A stretch of 64,000 nucleotides of DNA from Virgibacillus proomii (lineage in GTDB: Bacteria > Bacillota > Bacilli > Bacillales > Amphibacillaceae), in the NCBI RefSeq assembly GCF_018916875.1, contig NZ_JAHLNO010000019.1, forward strand, positions 744,001 to 808,000, given 5' to 3'. Numbering within the stretch: the stretch's first letter is position 1; every line of letters starts with the position of its first letter. This document shows, one piece after another, positions 21,170 to 30,141 of this stretch. Made by a program: the position numbers and the translations under genes. The notes under the pieces are model-generated. The model ran no database searches, was not told where the DNA came from, and worked only from the letters and a program-made list of their open reading frames with translations.

Positions 21170-21345
21170 CCCGCATGTAAGGTGCCGTAAGACTCCCACT
21201 TTAAGAGCCTGAGTTGATACAAAAGGGTCTAAGTGTTAGAAAACGGCACCTAAATGCCCGATTCGTTCAAGGGCCTTTAGGTCATACCCTTGTGGTACTA
21301 ACATTCCGTGTAAAAAGCGTTCTACGGAATGAAGTTTCACTTTAT
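21170..21345 (+). repeat. Family A structured repeat, copy 4
   Basis: Second unit of the tandem, over 95% alike by eye to copy 3, with tail hairpin CATTCCGTG...ACGGAATG. It ends GAAGTTTCACTTTAT. Confidence 0.92.
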
Positions 21346-21445
21346 TGTTGAGGATAATGCTTTAGCAGTTTTATGTACGTTTGCGCTTGAGAGTAACAGC
21401 AACTCGAAATATCATAAAAGTGTAGTTATATCGTAAAAATGATTA

Positions 21446-21493
21446 AAAACTAACCACCAGCGGATAGGCGAGTCTCCACTGGTGGTTAGTTTT
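21446..21493 (-). terminator. Terminator of the metalloprotease gene
   Basis: AAAACTAACCACCAG (21446-21460) and CTGGTGGTTAGTTTT (21479-21493) form a 15-bp perfect stem, 10 bp beyond the protease stop codon. With A and T runs on both sides it could work in both directions. Confidence 0.9.
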
Positions 21494-21502
21494 GCTATGA
21501 TA

Positions 21503-23140
21503 TTATTGTACACCAACTCTATCCCATGCATCGGTAACCGCATTCGCTGTTTGTTCATCATATAAATCTTGTGCTGATTGTATTAAAGCTTGACGTGCAT
21601 CTGCAAAATTGCTGTTCGGTGTTAGGTAAACAGTTATTGCTCGATAGTAGATTTGTTCTGCTTTATCTACACCTATTGTATTGATCGTAAGATAAGCAGC
21701 TTTATTAGGAATCCCACTATTGATATGGACTCCACCCCAATCTCCTTCACGTGTATTCGGTAATTTTTGATATTTATCCATATGATCCGGCTGATTGTAC
21801 TTAGTTGGATCTTCTAAGCTGCGAAGTCCATCTCCTTCTATGCCAGGTGTGTACACATCTTCACCGATTAACCAGTTTTCAGGATCAACAAAATAGCCAA
21901 AGACATCTGCAAACGATTCGTTTAGTGCACCCGGTTGATTTTCGTATACCAGATCAGCTGTTTCCTGAATCACAGCATGAGTCAATTCATGAGCGACGAC
22001 ATCTTTTGCTCCTGATAGGTAAGTGAATTCCACGCCATCGCCATCTCCATAGATCATTTGGTTGCCGACCCATGCTGCATTATTGTAATTATTTCCGTAG
22101 TGAACGGATGACCGGATCGAAGCACCATTATCATCATAACTCACTCGACCAAACCTATTTAAATAGTAATCGAATACTTCACCTGCATAGTAGTGAGCAT
22201 CTACAGCTGCTCGCTGTGATTCACTATTAAAGTTATTATCACTATTTGTCACATAAATACCAGGGAGATTATTAACGAATGCGCCTTGATTATCAAACGT
22301 TTCTATTACACCGTTCATTTGTTTGGTAGTGTCATATAAATAATATTCATTTTGATGTAAAAACATATTTAATTGTTTCGTATCACCTAACGTACCTATT
22401 CCGGTACCGGTAGTTGCCGCTTCTTGAACCTGGTTTATAGCTTTTAGGATTGTTCCATTTTCTGCATTTACCCAAATTTGCCAGTTGGCTGGATAAGGTT
22501 GAGTAAATTGCAGTTCAACGTGATAGGCCAATGTATAATTTTTACCATCTTGGAAAACTACTAAATTAGCGTTTTCTTGAAGGGAATTAAAATCTTCACC
22601 TGTTAACGACTTTATTTTTTTATCAGCTTTACTTCGTTTTACATTAATATGCTTCCATGCGGCATTAATCGCCTTCTTCTTCGTTAATTTATGTTCTTGG
22701 AGCAATTGGGACGGAGCATCTGGATGAAAATCACCGTTTACCGCAGTTATTTTTCTATCTTTGGTCACGTGTACAACGACTTTTGAATTGTCTATGGGAA
22801 TATTCTGAATTTTGGGTTGATAAATATAATGAGTCATTCCTACTTCATCTACATTAGCTTCGATAAATGCTAACTCTGTTTTTGGATTTGTTTTAAATAA
22901 ATCTTGATTTGCTTGAAAGAACGCTCTGACATCACTTTCTTTGGTCACTTTTTGATCGGATACTTTTCCATTGATAAATGAAGGCACGTCTTCCATACTA
23001 TCTTCTTCCCACAATGTTTCTGCATCAGGCTTAAGCTTCCATGCATCATTATTGGCAGCACTGATTACTTGTCCATTACCCATTACTAAGGCGGTCGTCA
23101 TTGAAATTGCTCCAATTGTTTGAATCCACTTTTTTTGCAT
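21503..23140 (-). CDS. Secreted thermolysin-like neutral metalloprotease (M4, bacillolysin)
   Basis: A preproenzyme of 545 residues. A signal peptide (MQKKWIQTIGAISMTTALVM) is followed by FTP and PepSY propeptide domains (about 40-230) and the M4 catalytic domain. Zinc-site motif HELTH is at residues 384-388, followed by GALNESFADVFG with the third ligand glutamate. HINSGIPNKAAY carries the catalytic histidine region. The protein lacks the long C-terminal extensions of some relatives. AGGAGAG lies before the ATG. It would degrade protein outside the cell. The gene has its own terminator. Confidence 0.96.
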   Translation of the reverse strand: MQKKWIQTIGAISMTTALVMGNGQVISAANNDAWKLKPDAETLWEEDSMEDVPSFINGKVSDQKVTKESDVRAFFQANQDLFKTNPKTELAFIEANVDEVGMTHYIYQPKIQNIPIDNSKVVVHVTKDRKITAVNGDFHPDAPSQLLQEHKLTKKKAINAAWKHINVKRSKADKKIKSLTGEDFNSLQENANLVVFQDGKNYTLAYHVELQFTQPYPANWQIWVNAENGTILKAINQVQEAATTGTGIGTLGDTKQLNMFLHQNEYYLYDTTKQMNGVIETFDNQGAFVNNLPGIYVTNSDNNFNSESQRAAVDAHYYAGEVFDYYLNRFGRVSYDDNGASIRSSVHYGNNYNNAAWVGNQMIYGDGDGVEFTYLSGAKDVVAHELTHAVIQETADLVYENQPGALNESFADVFGYFVDPENWLIGEDVYTPGIEGDGLRSLEDPTKYNQPDHMDKYQKLPNTREGDWGGVHINSGIPNKAAYLTINTIGVDKAEQIYYRAITVYLTPNSNFADARQALIQSAQDLYDEQTANAVTDAWDRVGVQ

Positions 23141-23419
23141 TTGCTTCTCTCCTTTTCTTTGGGAATTATTGGTATTAAATTTGGAATAATAGTATCGCAG
23201 ATTTAAATGATATGCAATGAACTATTCGACTTATTTTTACAAGTTTTTTATATATATTGAACTATAGTTTAATAGGAAAAATAGGGTTATTTACTAACAA
23301 AAAAAGGTTATATTAACAAAATATGTTTATTTTATTGGGCGAATATTACCAATAAATAAATGTATATTACTTAATTAGTAGGTGTAAACTGTTATGCTAA
23401 TTAATAGAATTATAGAAAT
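23141..23419. other. Divergent promoter region
   Basis: AT-rich spacer between the protease and formaldehyde dehydrogenase genes, which are transcribed away from each other. No gene is seen. The palindrome at 23420-23446 is listed separately. Confidence 0.4.
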
Positions 23420-23446
23420 ATTCTATTATAAATAGTATAATAGAAT
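23420..23446. promoter_or_regulatory. Perfect palindrome upstream of the formaldehyde dehydrogenase
   Basis: ATTCTATTATA (23420-23430) and TATAATAGAAT (23436-23446) form an 11-bp inverted repeat around AATAG, 58 bp before the start codon. A TTGACA that could be a -35 box follows at 23451. This is a probable operator; the regulator is not in the window. Confidence 0.6.
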
Positions 23447-23503
23447 CAGATTGACAAAGATTACAAAGACACCGTTATCAAAATTTAAATAAGGAGTGGT
23501 TAA

Positions 23504-24721
23504 GTGACGACAAACAGAGGGGTAGTCTATGTAAGTGCAGGGAAAGTAAAAGTAAGGGATATTGGTTATCCAGAACTTGTTTTACGTGACGGACCTGGAG
23601 TAAACCCCTTGAATGTAGGAAGAAAATGCGAGCATGGTGTCATTTTAAAAGTAATTACGACGAATATTTGTGGTAGTGATCAGCATATGGTTCGAGGAAG
23701 AACAACAGCTCCCAGTGGTTTAGTGCTCGGTCATGAAATTACTGGAGAAGTTATTGAAACAGGCAGGGATGTAGAGTTTATCCAAAAGGGAGATATTGTA
23801 TCGGTACCATTTAATATTGCTTGTGGACGTTGTAGAAATTGTAAACGTCAGGATACACATATCTGTGAAAATGTTAATCCAGACAGACCTGGCTCTGCCT
23901 ATGGTTATGTGGATATGGGTGGATGGGTTGGTGGTCAATCCGAATATGTCATGGTTCCATATGCTGACTTTCAACTATTAAAATTTCCAGATAAGGAACA
24001 AGCAATGGAAAAAATTCTTGACTTAACGATGCTTTCTGATATTTTCCCTACCGGATATCACGGTGCGGTGAATGCTGGTGTTCGGCCAGGAGTTACAGTT
24101 TATGTTGCTGGAGCTGGGCCTGTTGGATTAGCAGCAGCCCATTCTGCACAATTACTTGGTGCATCTGTTGTAATTGTTGGCGATTTAATTGAGGAACGGT
24201 TAGCTCAAGCAAGAAGCTTCGGTTGTGAGACAATCAATCTTCGTGAACATATAAACATAGGAGAACAGATTGAACAAATTCTTGGAGTACCAGAGGTTGA
24301 CTGCGCGATTGATGCGGTTGGGTTTGAAGCAAGTGGTCATGGTGAAGGAGCTGTAGAAGCACCAGCAACGGTTTTGAACACTGTAATGAATATAACTCGT
24401 GCTGGTGGTAGACTAGGTATTCCAGGATTGTATGTGACTGGAGACCCTGGAGGTATTGATGAGGAGGCAAAAGAAGGAACGTTAAAAATTCGTTTTGGAC
24501 TCGGTTGGGCCAAAGCTCATACCTTTGTAACCGGGCAAACTCCGGTTATGAAGTATCATCGAGATTTAATGATGGCCATTTTAAGTGAGAAAGCACAAAT
24601 TGCTAAGGCAGTAAATGCTACTGTAATATCGCTGGATGAAGCACCGGCAGGATACCAAGAGTTTGATGGCGGAGCTTCCAAGAAGTTTGTCATCGATCCC
24701 CATCGATTAGTAAAAAGTTAG
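23504..24721 (+). CDS. fdhA: Glutathione-independent formaldehyde dehydrogenase (zinc alcohol dehydrogenase family)
   Basis: A 405-residue NAD-dependent zinc dehydrogenase like Pseudomonas putida formaldehyde dehydrogenase (formaldehyde dismutase group). Catalytic zinc motif CGSDQHMVRG is followed by GHEITGEV, the structural zinc cysteines lie in CGRCRNCKRQDTHIC, and the Rossmann motif is VAGAGPVGLAAA. The GGWVGGQSEYVMVPYAD segment and the insertion around VDCAIDAVGFEASGHG are typical of the formaldehyde subgroup. The start GTG 23504 follows AAGGAGTGG. It likely detoxifies formaldehyde to formate. It is monocistronic. Confidence 0.88.
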   Translation: MTTNRGVVYVSAGKVKVRDIGYPELVLRDGPGVNPLNVGRKCEHGVILKVITTNICGSDQHMVRGRTTAPSGLVLGHEITGEVIETGRDVEFIQKGDIVSVPFNIACGRCRNCKRQDTHICENVNPDRPGSAYGYVDMGGWVGGQSEYVMVPYADFQLLKFPDKEQAMEKILDLTMLSDIFPTGYHGAVNAGVRPGVTVYVAGAGPVGLAAAHSAQLLGASVVIVGDLIEERLAQARSFGCETINLREHINIGEQIEQILGVPEVDCAIDAVGFEASGHGEGAVEAPATVLNTVMNITRAGGRLGIPGLYVTGDPGGIDEEAKEGTLKIRFGLGWAKAHTFVTGQTPVMKYHRDLMMAILSEKAQIAKAVNATVISLDEAPAGYQEFDGGASKKFVIDPHRLVKS

Positions 24722-24770
24722 ATATATTTGATAATACAGATGAAATATGTAATCAATACGAAATTTATGA

Positions 24771-24992
24771 GAAAAACAGCTCCTAAATCCCCGATTTGTT
24801 TGGGCAACAGGACAAGGAAGCTACGTAGATGATACATCGCAGTTTTCAAGGACAAGGAAAAACTACGTCAGCGACATATCGTGATTTTTTAAGGACAAGA
24901 AAAGCTTCGGTAACAATACATCGCGATTTTTCAAGAACGCTTTTGATCTACTGTTTTAAGGAGAAAATTGCTCCTTGAATGAAGTTTCACTT
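24771..24992 (+). repeat. Long family A variant with internal 40-bp units, copy 5
   Basis: It starts within the head (AACAGCTCCTAAATCCCCGATTTG) and ends with the usual tail GAATGAAGTTTCACTTTAT. In between are three tandem units of about 40-43 bp beginning at 24809, 24849 and 24892, each AGGACAAGGAAA..CTACG..ACATCGCGATTTTT-like. The tail hairpin is AAGGAG/CTCCTT. Confidence 0.8.
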
Positions 24993-25166
24993 TATCCTTT
25001 TTGTCAGGTGCCGTAAAACTACCACTTCAAGATGATAGAGAATACGGAGAAGTCTAAATTAGAGATAACGGCTCCTAAATCCCCGATTCGTTCAAGGTTC
25101 TTAGGTCATACCCTTGTGGTACTAACATTCCGTGTAAAAGGCGCTTCACGGAATGTTTCACTTTAT
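24993..25166 (+). repeat. Family A structured repeat, copy 6
   Basis: A diverged full copy directly following copy 5, sharing TTTAT at the junction. The head reads CAGGTGCCGT and CGGCTCCT; the tail hairpin CATTCCGTG...CACGGAATG is intact. Confidence 0.85.
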
Positions 25167-25357
25167 CTTGAGAAGCTCTGCCGTTTGTACATCGCTAGCT
25201 GAGCATTTTTAGCTTCTTAGCGTAATTTTTATAAAGTAGGTGTGTTGTTGCTACATACCGTAAAATTTAAAATGATGAACGAAATTTAATTTGTTGTAAC
25301 GTTTTATGTAGTCGTCCGTCAGTATAGTAAACCATTAAAATACAAGGGGCGGATGAT

Positions 25358-26275
25358 ATGATGAAAAAGTTCTTTCTATGTTTTTTATTTTTTTTGCTAG
25401 TGCTTGGAGGCTGTAATGACCAAACGGAATCTGATAATACTAGTAAACAGATGGCAGAAAATATTCATGTGGAAAATACTATACCAATTAAACCAAATGA
25501 AGATTTAAGTAAGAATGAAGACGCTTCAGAACAAAATGAAACGGGGGAAAACATAACAGCTGCTGATAACTATACTGCTTCTGGTCGGAAAATCATTTAT
25601 ACAGCAATAATTCAATTAGAAGTAAAATCTGTTAAGCAAAAAGTAACTCAATTAGAGCAGTTAATTGACGCGCAGGGTGGTTATATTGTCGACTCTACCA
25701 CCCATAAAGATTCCAAAAAAGGTAATGTAACTGGAAGTATAACAGCAAGAATACCTCAAAAAAATTTTCAGTCGTTTATGAAAAAAGTGGAGACAGGAGA
25801 AGGAAAATTGATGGAGAGCTCTGTTTCAGGAGAAGATGTGACAGAGGAATTCGTTGATTTAGAAGCACGGTTAAAGTCAAAAAAAGTAGTGGAAAAGCGA
25901 TTGCTTTCTTTTATGGAACAGGCTGATAAAACAGAAGATTTATTGGATATCTCAGATAACCTAGCCGATGTTCAAGAAGAAATTGAACAAATTACTGGGC
26001 GAATGAACTATTTAAAAAATAAAGCTGACTTGGCAACCATAACGATCGAGATACGAGAAAATCATACGGTGATTAAAAGTGAAGATGATTTAAATACATG
26101 GGATAAAACAAAACAGCAATTTCTTAAAAGCATTAATATAATTTTGATGGCGCTTTCTAACAGCTTTGTTTTTATTGCCGGTAATATTCCTATTTTACTT
26201 TTATTGGGCTTGATTAGTTTTCTTTTATTTGTTTTTATAAGAAAAAAGCGGCGTAATAAGCGATCAGCGGATTAA
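25358..26275 (+). CDS. DUF4349 lipoprotein
   Basis: A 305-residue membrane-anchored protein. The signal peptide ends in lipobox LGGC (about Cys19) and a low-complexity linker rich in Asn, Glu and Asp follows. The DUF4349 domain (about 75-240) starts RKIIYTAIIQLEV and contains a coiled coil with KKVVEKRLLSFMEQADKTED. One transmembrane segment near residues 265-290 ends in a basic tail (RKKRRNKRS). Related proteins are found in many Firmicutes with no defined role. The double anchor (lipid and membrane span) places the domain outside the membrane. It stands alone between repeats and a two-component system. Confidence 0.82.
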   Translation: MMKKFFLCFLFFLLVLGGCNDQTESDNTSKQMAENIHVENTIPIKPNEDLSKNEDASEQNETGENITAADNYTASGRKIIYTAIIQLEVKSVKQKVTQLEQLIDAQGGYIVDSTTHKDSKKGNVTGSITARIPQKNFQSFMKKVETGEGKLMESSVSGEDVTEEFVDLEARLKSKKVVEKRLLSFMEQADKTEDLLDISDNLADVQEEIEQITGRMNYLKNKADLATITIEIRENHTVIKSEDDLNTWDKTKQQFLKSINIILMALSNSFVFIAGNIPILLLLGLISFLLFVFIRKKRRNKRSAD

Positions 26276-26354
26276 CCGTCAATCAAAATTGGTAATTTTT
26301 AATTAATGTAAATTTAAAATAAGATTTATTTTTTATTCGGCAATAAGCACTACT

Positions 26355-26383
26355 AACTGCAGCAAACAGGAGCTGCAGTTTTT
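26355..26383 (+). terminator. Terminator after the DUF4349 gene
   Basis: AACTGCAGC and GCTGCAGTT arms with an 8-base loop, followed by TTT. It lies 79 bp after the stop codon. Confidence 0.75.
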
Positions 26384-26552
26384 AAATGGTAAAAATAGGT
26401 TTGTCTATGAAGTTTAGCACAGAAGGTAATTCATGTGACTTCTAAAAAGAAATTCAAATAAAGTAGTTAGTTATTTAAAAGATAAAGAAATTATAAAGTT
26501 TACGGTATGATTAATTTATCGTGATATAGTACTTATACAGGAGGAAACATGG

Positions 26553-27254
26553 ATGCAAGCAACTATTTTACTGGTAGAAGATGATGCAGAAATCGCTCGT
26601 GTTATAAGAGATATGTTTGTCCGTAATAATTACAGAGTAACATGGGCTACAACGGGATTAGAGGGATGGGAAGATTTCCAAGCTGCGACGTACGATCTCG
26701 TTCTCGTGGATTTAATGCTTCCAGAAATGGACGGATTTTCCTTATGTAAAAATATTCGTTTAAAAAGCGATATCCCTGTAATTATTATTAGTGCACGAAG
26801 AGCTGATCAAGATAAAGTGGAAGGACTGGGTTTAGGAGCAGATGATTACATAGCAAAACCGTTTAGTATGTTGGAATTAAAAGCAAGGGTTGAATCTCAT
26901 TTGCGACGCTGGAGAAGATATCAAGGCATTCTCGAACAACAGCATAAAACTGCGTATCTTCATGGGTTAACAATCGATTGGGACCAGCGTGAGGCTTTTC
27001 TTCTTAATAAGAGACTAATGTTAACGGGGAAAGAATTTGAATTGCTTGCTGTTTTAGCACAGCATCCTGAACAAACATTTTCCAAGCATGAGTTGTTTGA
27101 ACACATTTGGAACCAATTGGAATCAGATGGAGTGCATACGGTTGCAGTTCATATTAAATCATTAAGAGAAAAACTTCGCGATTCGGTCAAAAATCCAAAA
27201 TACATCCAAACGGTTTGGGGGAAAGGATATCGATTCATCGGTGAATTGAAATGA
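26553..27254 (+). CDS. OmpR-family response regulator
   Basis: A 233-residue two-domain regulator. The receiver domain has the acidic pair in LLVEDDAE, the phosphorylated Asp53 in VLVDLMLPEMDGF, and the K-containing IAKPF motif. The winged-helix DNA-binding domain ends in VWGKGYRFIGELK. Its ATG follows ACAGGAGG. The stop overlaps the histidine kinase start by 4 bp, so the two are co-translated. The stimulus and targets are unknown; co-transcription with a LolA-like lipoprotein points to the cell envelope. Confidence 0.94.
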   Translation: MQATILLVEDDAEIARVIRDMFVRNNYRVTWATTGLEGWEDFQAATYDLVLVDLMLPEMDGFSLCKNIRLKSDIPVIIISARRADQDKVEGLGLGADDYIAKPFSMLELKARVESHLRRWRRYQGILEQQHKTAYLHGLTIDWDQREAFLLNKRLMLTGKEFELLAVLAQHPEQTFSKHELFEHIWNQLESDGVHTVAVHIKSLREKLRDSVKNPKYIQTVWGKGYRFIGELK

Positions 27255-28708
27255 AAATAAAAGCGTGGCTTCTACTATCTTATTTTATGGTGATGATTCT
27301 TCCTGTCATAGCAGCATTCTTTTTATTTATGTTTATCAATGCATATAATAATGAGCTTAAAGTGAAAGAACATATCGAAATTGTTAAAGAAATAGACGTG
27401 TTAAAAAACATATTAACGGATCCGGAATTATACAAGCTAAATGTCAATAAAGATATCATCCAAAAGGCTTTAGATACCGAGGAAACAGTCGAGTTGCTAA
27501 GTAAAGATGGTGTAGTTATTTATGCTTCCTCTCCTTCTGCGACCTCAAGCTTTTATAAGTATACAAAAGAACAACTGTATGAGGATTTGTATAACTTAAA
27601 ACAAGGTTATCGTTCATATACGTACCGCCAGCCAGTCTTTGATCATGATGAATTAATCGGCTTTTTCCATGTACAAATTCCACGTGAACAATGGTTGGAA
27701 GGGGTAGCTAATCGTACCTATTTAATTGGCGGTGGACTAATTATTGTATTTATTCTCATTTATTCAATGGTAGTTTTGCTTGTTAATAGGAAACTACATC
27801 GACCACTTCGGAAAATCATGAATGATATGACAAAATTTGCAGCAGGTGAAGAAATTAAAGAAAGTTCACCAAACAATGATGAGATTGGCGATTTAATGAG
27901 GCATTTTTATGCGATGAGAAATCAAATAAAAATTGCTCGTAATGCGATTAAACAGGAACAGCAAGCAAGAGAGTTTTTAATTGCAAGTGTATCCCATGAT
28001 TTAAAAACGCCTCTAACTTCGATAAAAGCATATACAGAGTCTTTAATATATGAAGAGCAGCTTGATGATGAAGAGAGACAAGAGTATTTACATGTCATTA
28101 TGGAAAAAGCGGATTTTCTTAAAACGATGCTAGATGATTTATTAACTTATACAACCTTGCATTCAACAGCGCAAGACATGGAATTTGTACGTGTGGAAGG
28201 AAAAGAGTTCTTTGAAATGCTTATTTCGGATTACGATGCCCTATGTAAGCAAAAAGGTATTTATTTGCATACATATCAGCAAGTTACGGGCGCATATGAT
28301 GTAAATCCCAATCAATTAATACGAGTAGTGAATAATTTAGTAAGTAACGCCATCTCTCATACACCTTCGGGAAAGAGAGTTTGGCTGGCTGCTGTATCAG
28401 ATGGCTTGCCAGAATGGATATTTCCTTTTGTAGATGAAGGTAGTTATTTACAGAATAAAGAGGTAGGTGTTTTACTTATCGTTCAAAATGATGGAGAGGG
28501 AATTACAGAAGATCTATTGCCTTATGTATTTGAACCGTTTTATCAAGGTAGCAAAGCAAGGAGCAAAAAGCATTTACAAGGAACCGGCTTAGGATTAAGT
28601 ATAACCAAGCAGATTATTGAAAAGCACGGTGGAAGTGTAAGAATTTTTGCTGAAAAAGAAGTTGGTACTTGCGTGATTTGCAAGCTGCCAATAGCAACAG
28701 AAAGGTGA
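27251..28708 (+). CDS. Membrane sensor histidine kinase
   Basis: A 485-residue kinase. Transmembrane segment 1 is at residues 5-27 and segment 2 near 158-178, enclosing an extracytoplasmic sensor of about 130 residues. A HAMP domain follows, then the DHp helix with His249 in SVSHDLKTPLTSIKAY. The catalytic domain has NQLIRVVNNLVSNAISH (N box) and GTGLGLSITKQII (G box). It overlaps the response regulator gene by 4 bp and is followed by the lipoprotein gene after 5 bp. Confidence 0.94.
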   Translation: MKIKAWLLLSYFMVMILPVIAAFFLFMFINAYNNELKVKEHIEIVKEIDVLKNILTDPELYKLNVNKDIIQKALDTEETVELLSKDGVVIYASSPSATSSFYKYTKEQLYEDLYNLKQGYRSYTYRQPVFDHDELIGFFHVQIPREQWLEGVANRTYLIGGGLIIVFILIYSMVVLLVNRKLHRPLRKIMNDMTKFAAGEEIKESSPNNDEIGDLMRHFYAMRNQIKIARNAIKQEQQAREFLIASVSHDLKTPLTSIKAYTESLIYEEQLDDEERQEYLHVIMEKADFLKTMLDDLLTYTTLHSTAQDMEFVRVEGKEFFEMLISDYDALCKQKGIYLHTYQQVTGAYDVNPNQLIRVVNNLVSNAISHTPSGKRVWLAAVSDGLPEWIFPFVDEGSYLQNKEVGVLLIVQNDGEGITEDLLPYVFEPFYQGSKARSKKHLQGTGLGLSITKQIIEKHGGSVRIFAEKEVGTCVICKLPIATER

Positions 28709-28713
28709 AAAAT

Positions 28714-29841
28714 ATGTGGAAAACAAAAATCGGATTAATCGTATATTGTATAGGAGGAATATTCGTGAGTTTTGGTTGTACACCTGAATCGAATCATTAT
28801 TCTCCACAGGAAATGGTCAATCAAGCGTTAGCTGCTGAAGTAAAACCTTTAGCCTTCTATGGGGAGTCAACATCTGTTATAAGTGAAAATGGCAAGGAAG
28901 TAAAACGGTTTACTATGAAGGAATGGCGCAATGATGAAGGAAAGATTCGAACTGAATTACAAGGAGGCGATAGGGGAGAAAAGTGGGTCTCTGTAAATGA
29001 CGGGACATCAGTTATTAGTTATGATCAAACACAAAACCAAGCAGTAATAATTGATGACCCGGAGATACTCGAATTAAATCAACCCTCGCCAAAGAAGCAA
29101 GTTGATTTTATTTTAGAAAAAATTGTAAAAACACATGAAATTTCCGATGGAAAAGAGGAAGAAATTGCTGGACGTAAAACGCAGCATATCATAGCTGAAC
29201 CAAAAAAAGACAACAATTTATATGGTAAACAGGAATTGTGGATCGATAAGGAGAATTGGATTGTTTTAAAAATGATATCAGTTATCGGTGACCAAACCCA
29301 AGAAACGATATATAACGAGATTGATTTTGATACAAATATTCCTGAAGAAAAGTTTTCTCTTGATTTACCAAAAGATGTGGAAATCAAAAATCTAAATGAG
29401 GAATCTCCTGTTCGTGAAATTACTCTAGAAGATGTGCCAAAGGAATTGGGAAAGTCTATCCTCTATATACCTGAAACAAACGAATGGCAAATAGATAAGG
29501 TTGAACTAATCGAGTTTTCAGGTGAGTTTAAACGTAAAGAGGTAAGTATGGATTACATAAAAAATGATGTCCCATTTTTAAACTTATCGGTTTTTAAAAC
29601 GCCGGATAAAGCGATAGATGAAAATTTATTACCTAATGAGCAAACGATAACCATTCGTGGTAAACGGGGAACGTACACAAATGATGAAAGCTTTCATAGT
29701 TTGTTGTGGGATGAAAATGGATTGCGTTATTCATTGCTTATAGATAATCAGAATATTGAGCTGAAACAGATAAAGGAATTAATTGAAAAAATGGTGCTGT
29801 TTAAAGAGGACATGCAAAAAGGGGATAAAAACGGCCAATAA
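28714..29841 (+). CDS. LolA-like (YdcC-type) lipoprotein
   Basis: A 375-residue lipoprotein: signal peptide from MWKTKIGLIVYCIGGIFVSF with lipobox Cys in SFGCTPE. The body (about 45-215) resembles the LolA/LppX half-barrel of B. subtilis YdcC, including GKQELWIDKENWIVLKM, and ends in a DUF4367-like domain (GKRGTYTNDES...). The start ATG 28714 follows AAAGGTG; the frame runs upstream into the kinase gene but lacks a start there. As the third gene of the two-component operon it may sense or buffer envelope lipids. That role is inference. Confidence 0.82.
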   Translation: MWKTKIGLIVYCIGGIFVSFGCTPESNHYSPQEMVNQALAAEVKPLAFYGESTSVISENGKEVKRFTMKEWRNDEGKIRTELQGGDRGEKWVSVNDGTSVISYDQTQNQAVIIDDPEILELNQPSPKKQVDFILEKIVKTHEISDGKEEEIAGRKTQHIIAEPKKDNNLYGKQELWIDKENWIVLKMISVIGDQTQETIYNEIDFDTNIPEEKFSLDLPKDVEIKNLNEESPVREITLEDVPKELGKSILYIPETNEWQIDKVELIEFSGEFKRKEVSMDYIKNDVPFLNLSVFKTPDKAIDENLLPNEQTITIRGKRGTYTNDESFHSLLWDENGLRYSLLIDNQNIELKQIKELIEKMVLFKEDMQKGDKNGQ

Positions 29842-30141
29842 GTTTTGAGGTTAGGCGAGTTTTGAATGGTGTGAGTGTATGAAAAATAAATACATATAAC
29901 TTCTACAAAACTCATTCTCATGCAGAAAAAGAGCTTTTTTTGAAACATATTAAAGAAACTTAGCTAGCGGTAAGCAGAGCGCAGTCGCTAGCTGAGTTGC
30001 ACTTATACATGTAGAACTTAAACTACGTTGAATGAACTTGAATGCTTAATTTCGCATGTAATTTTAACTTGTGGAGAAATTCGATACCGTTTTTAGCTTG
30101 ATTTTTGAAAAAACTTTTAAGTCGAAAAGAGTGAGTGAGAC
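29842..30141. other. Intergenic region with a family E tail fragment
   Basis: The stretch 29955-30015 (CTTAGCTAGCGG to GAGTTGCACTTATAC) recurs in diverged form at 39400-39445 and 52845-52890. It has a TAGCTAGCG / CGCTAGCTGA inverted repeat. No gene is seen. Confidence 0.55.

Noticed and set aside
20990-21345. Direct repeats at 20990-21345 and 58510-58974 considered as CRISPR arrays
   Set aside because: Units are 140-185 bp, abut without unique spacers of constant size, and contain several internal hairpins. No cas gene is nearby.
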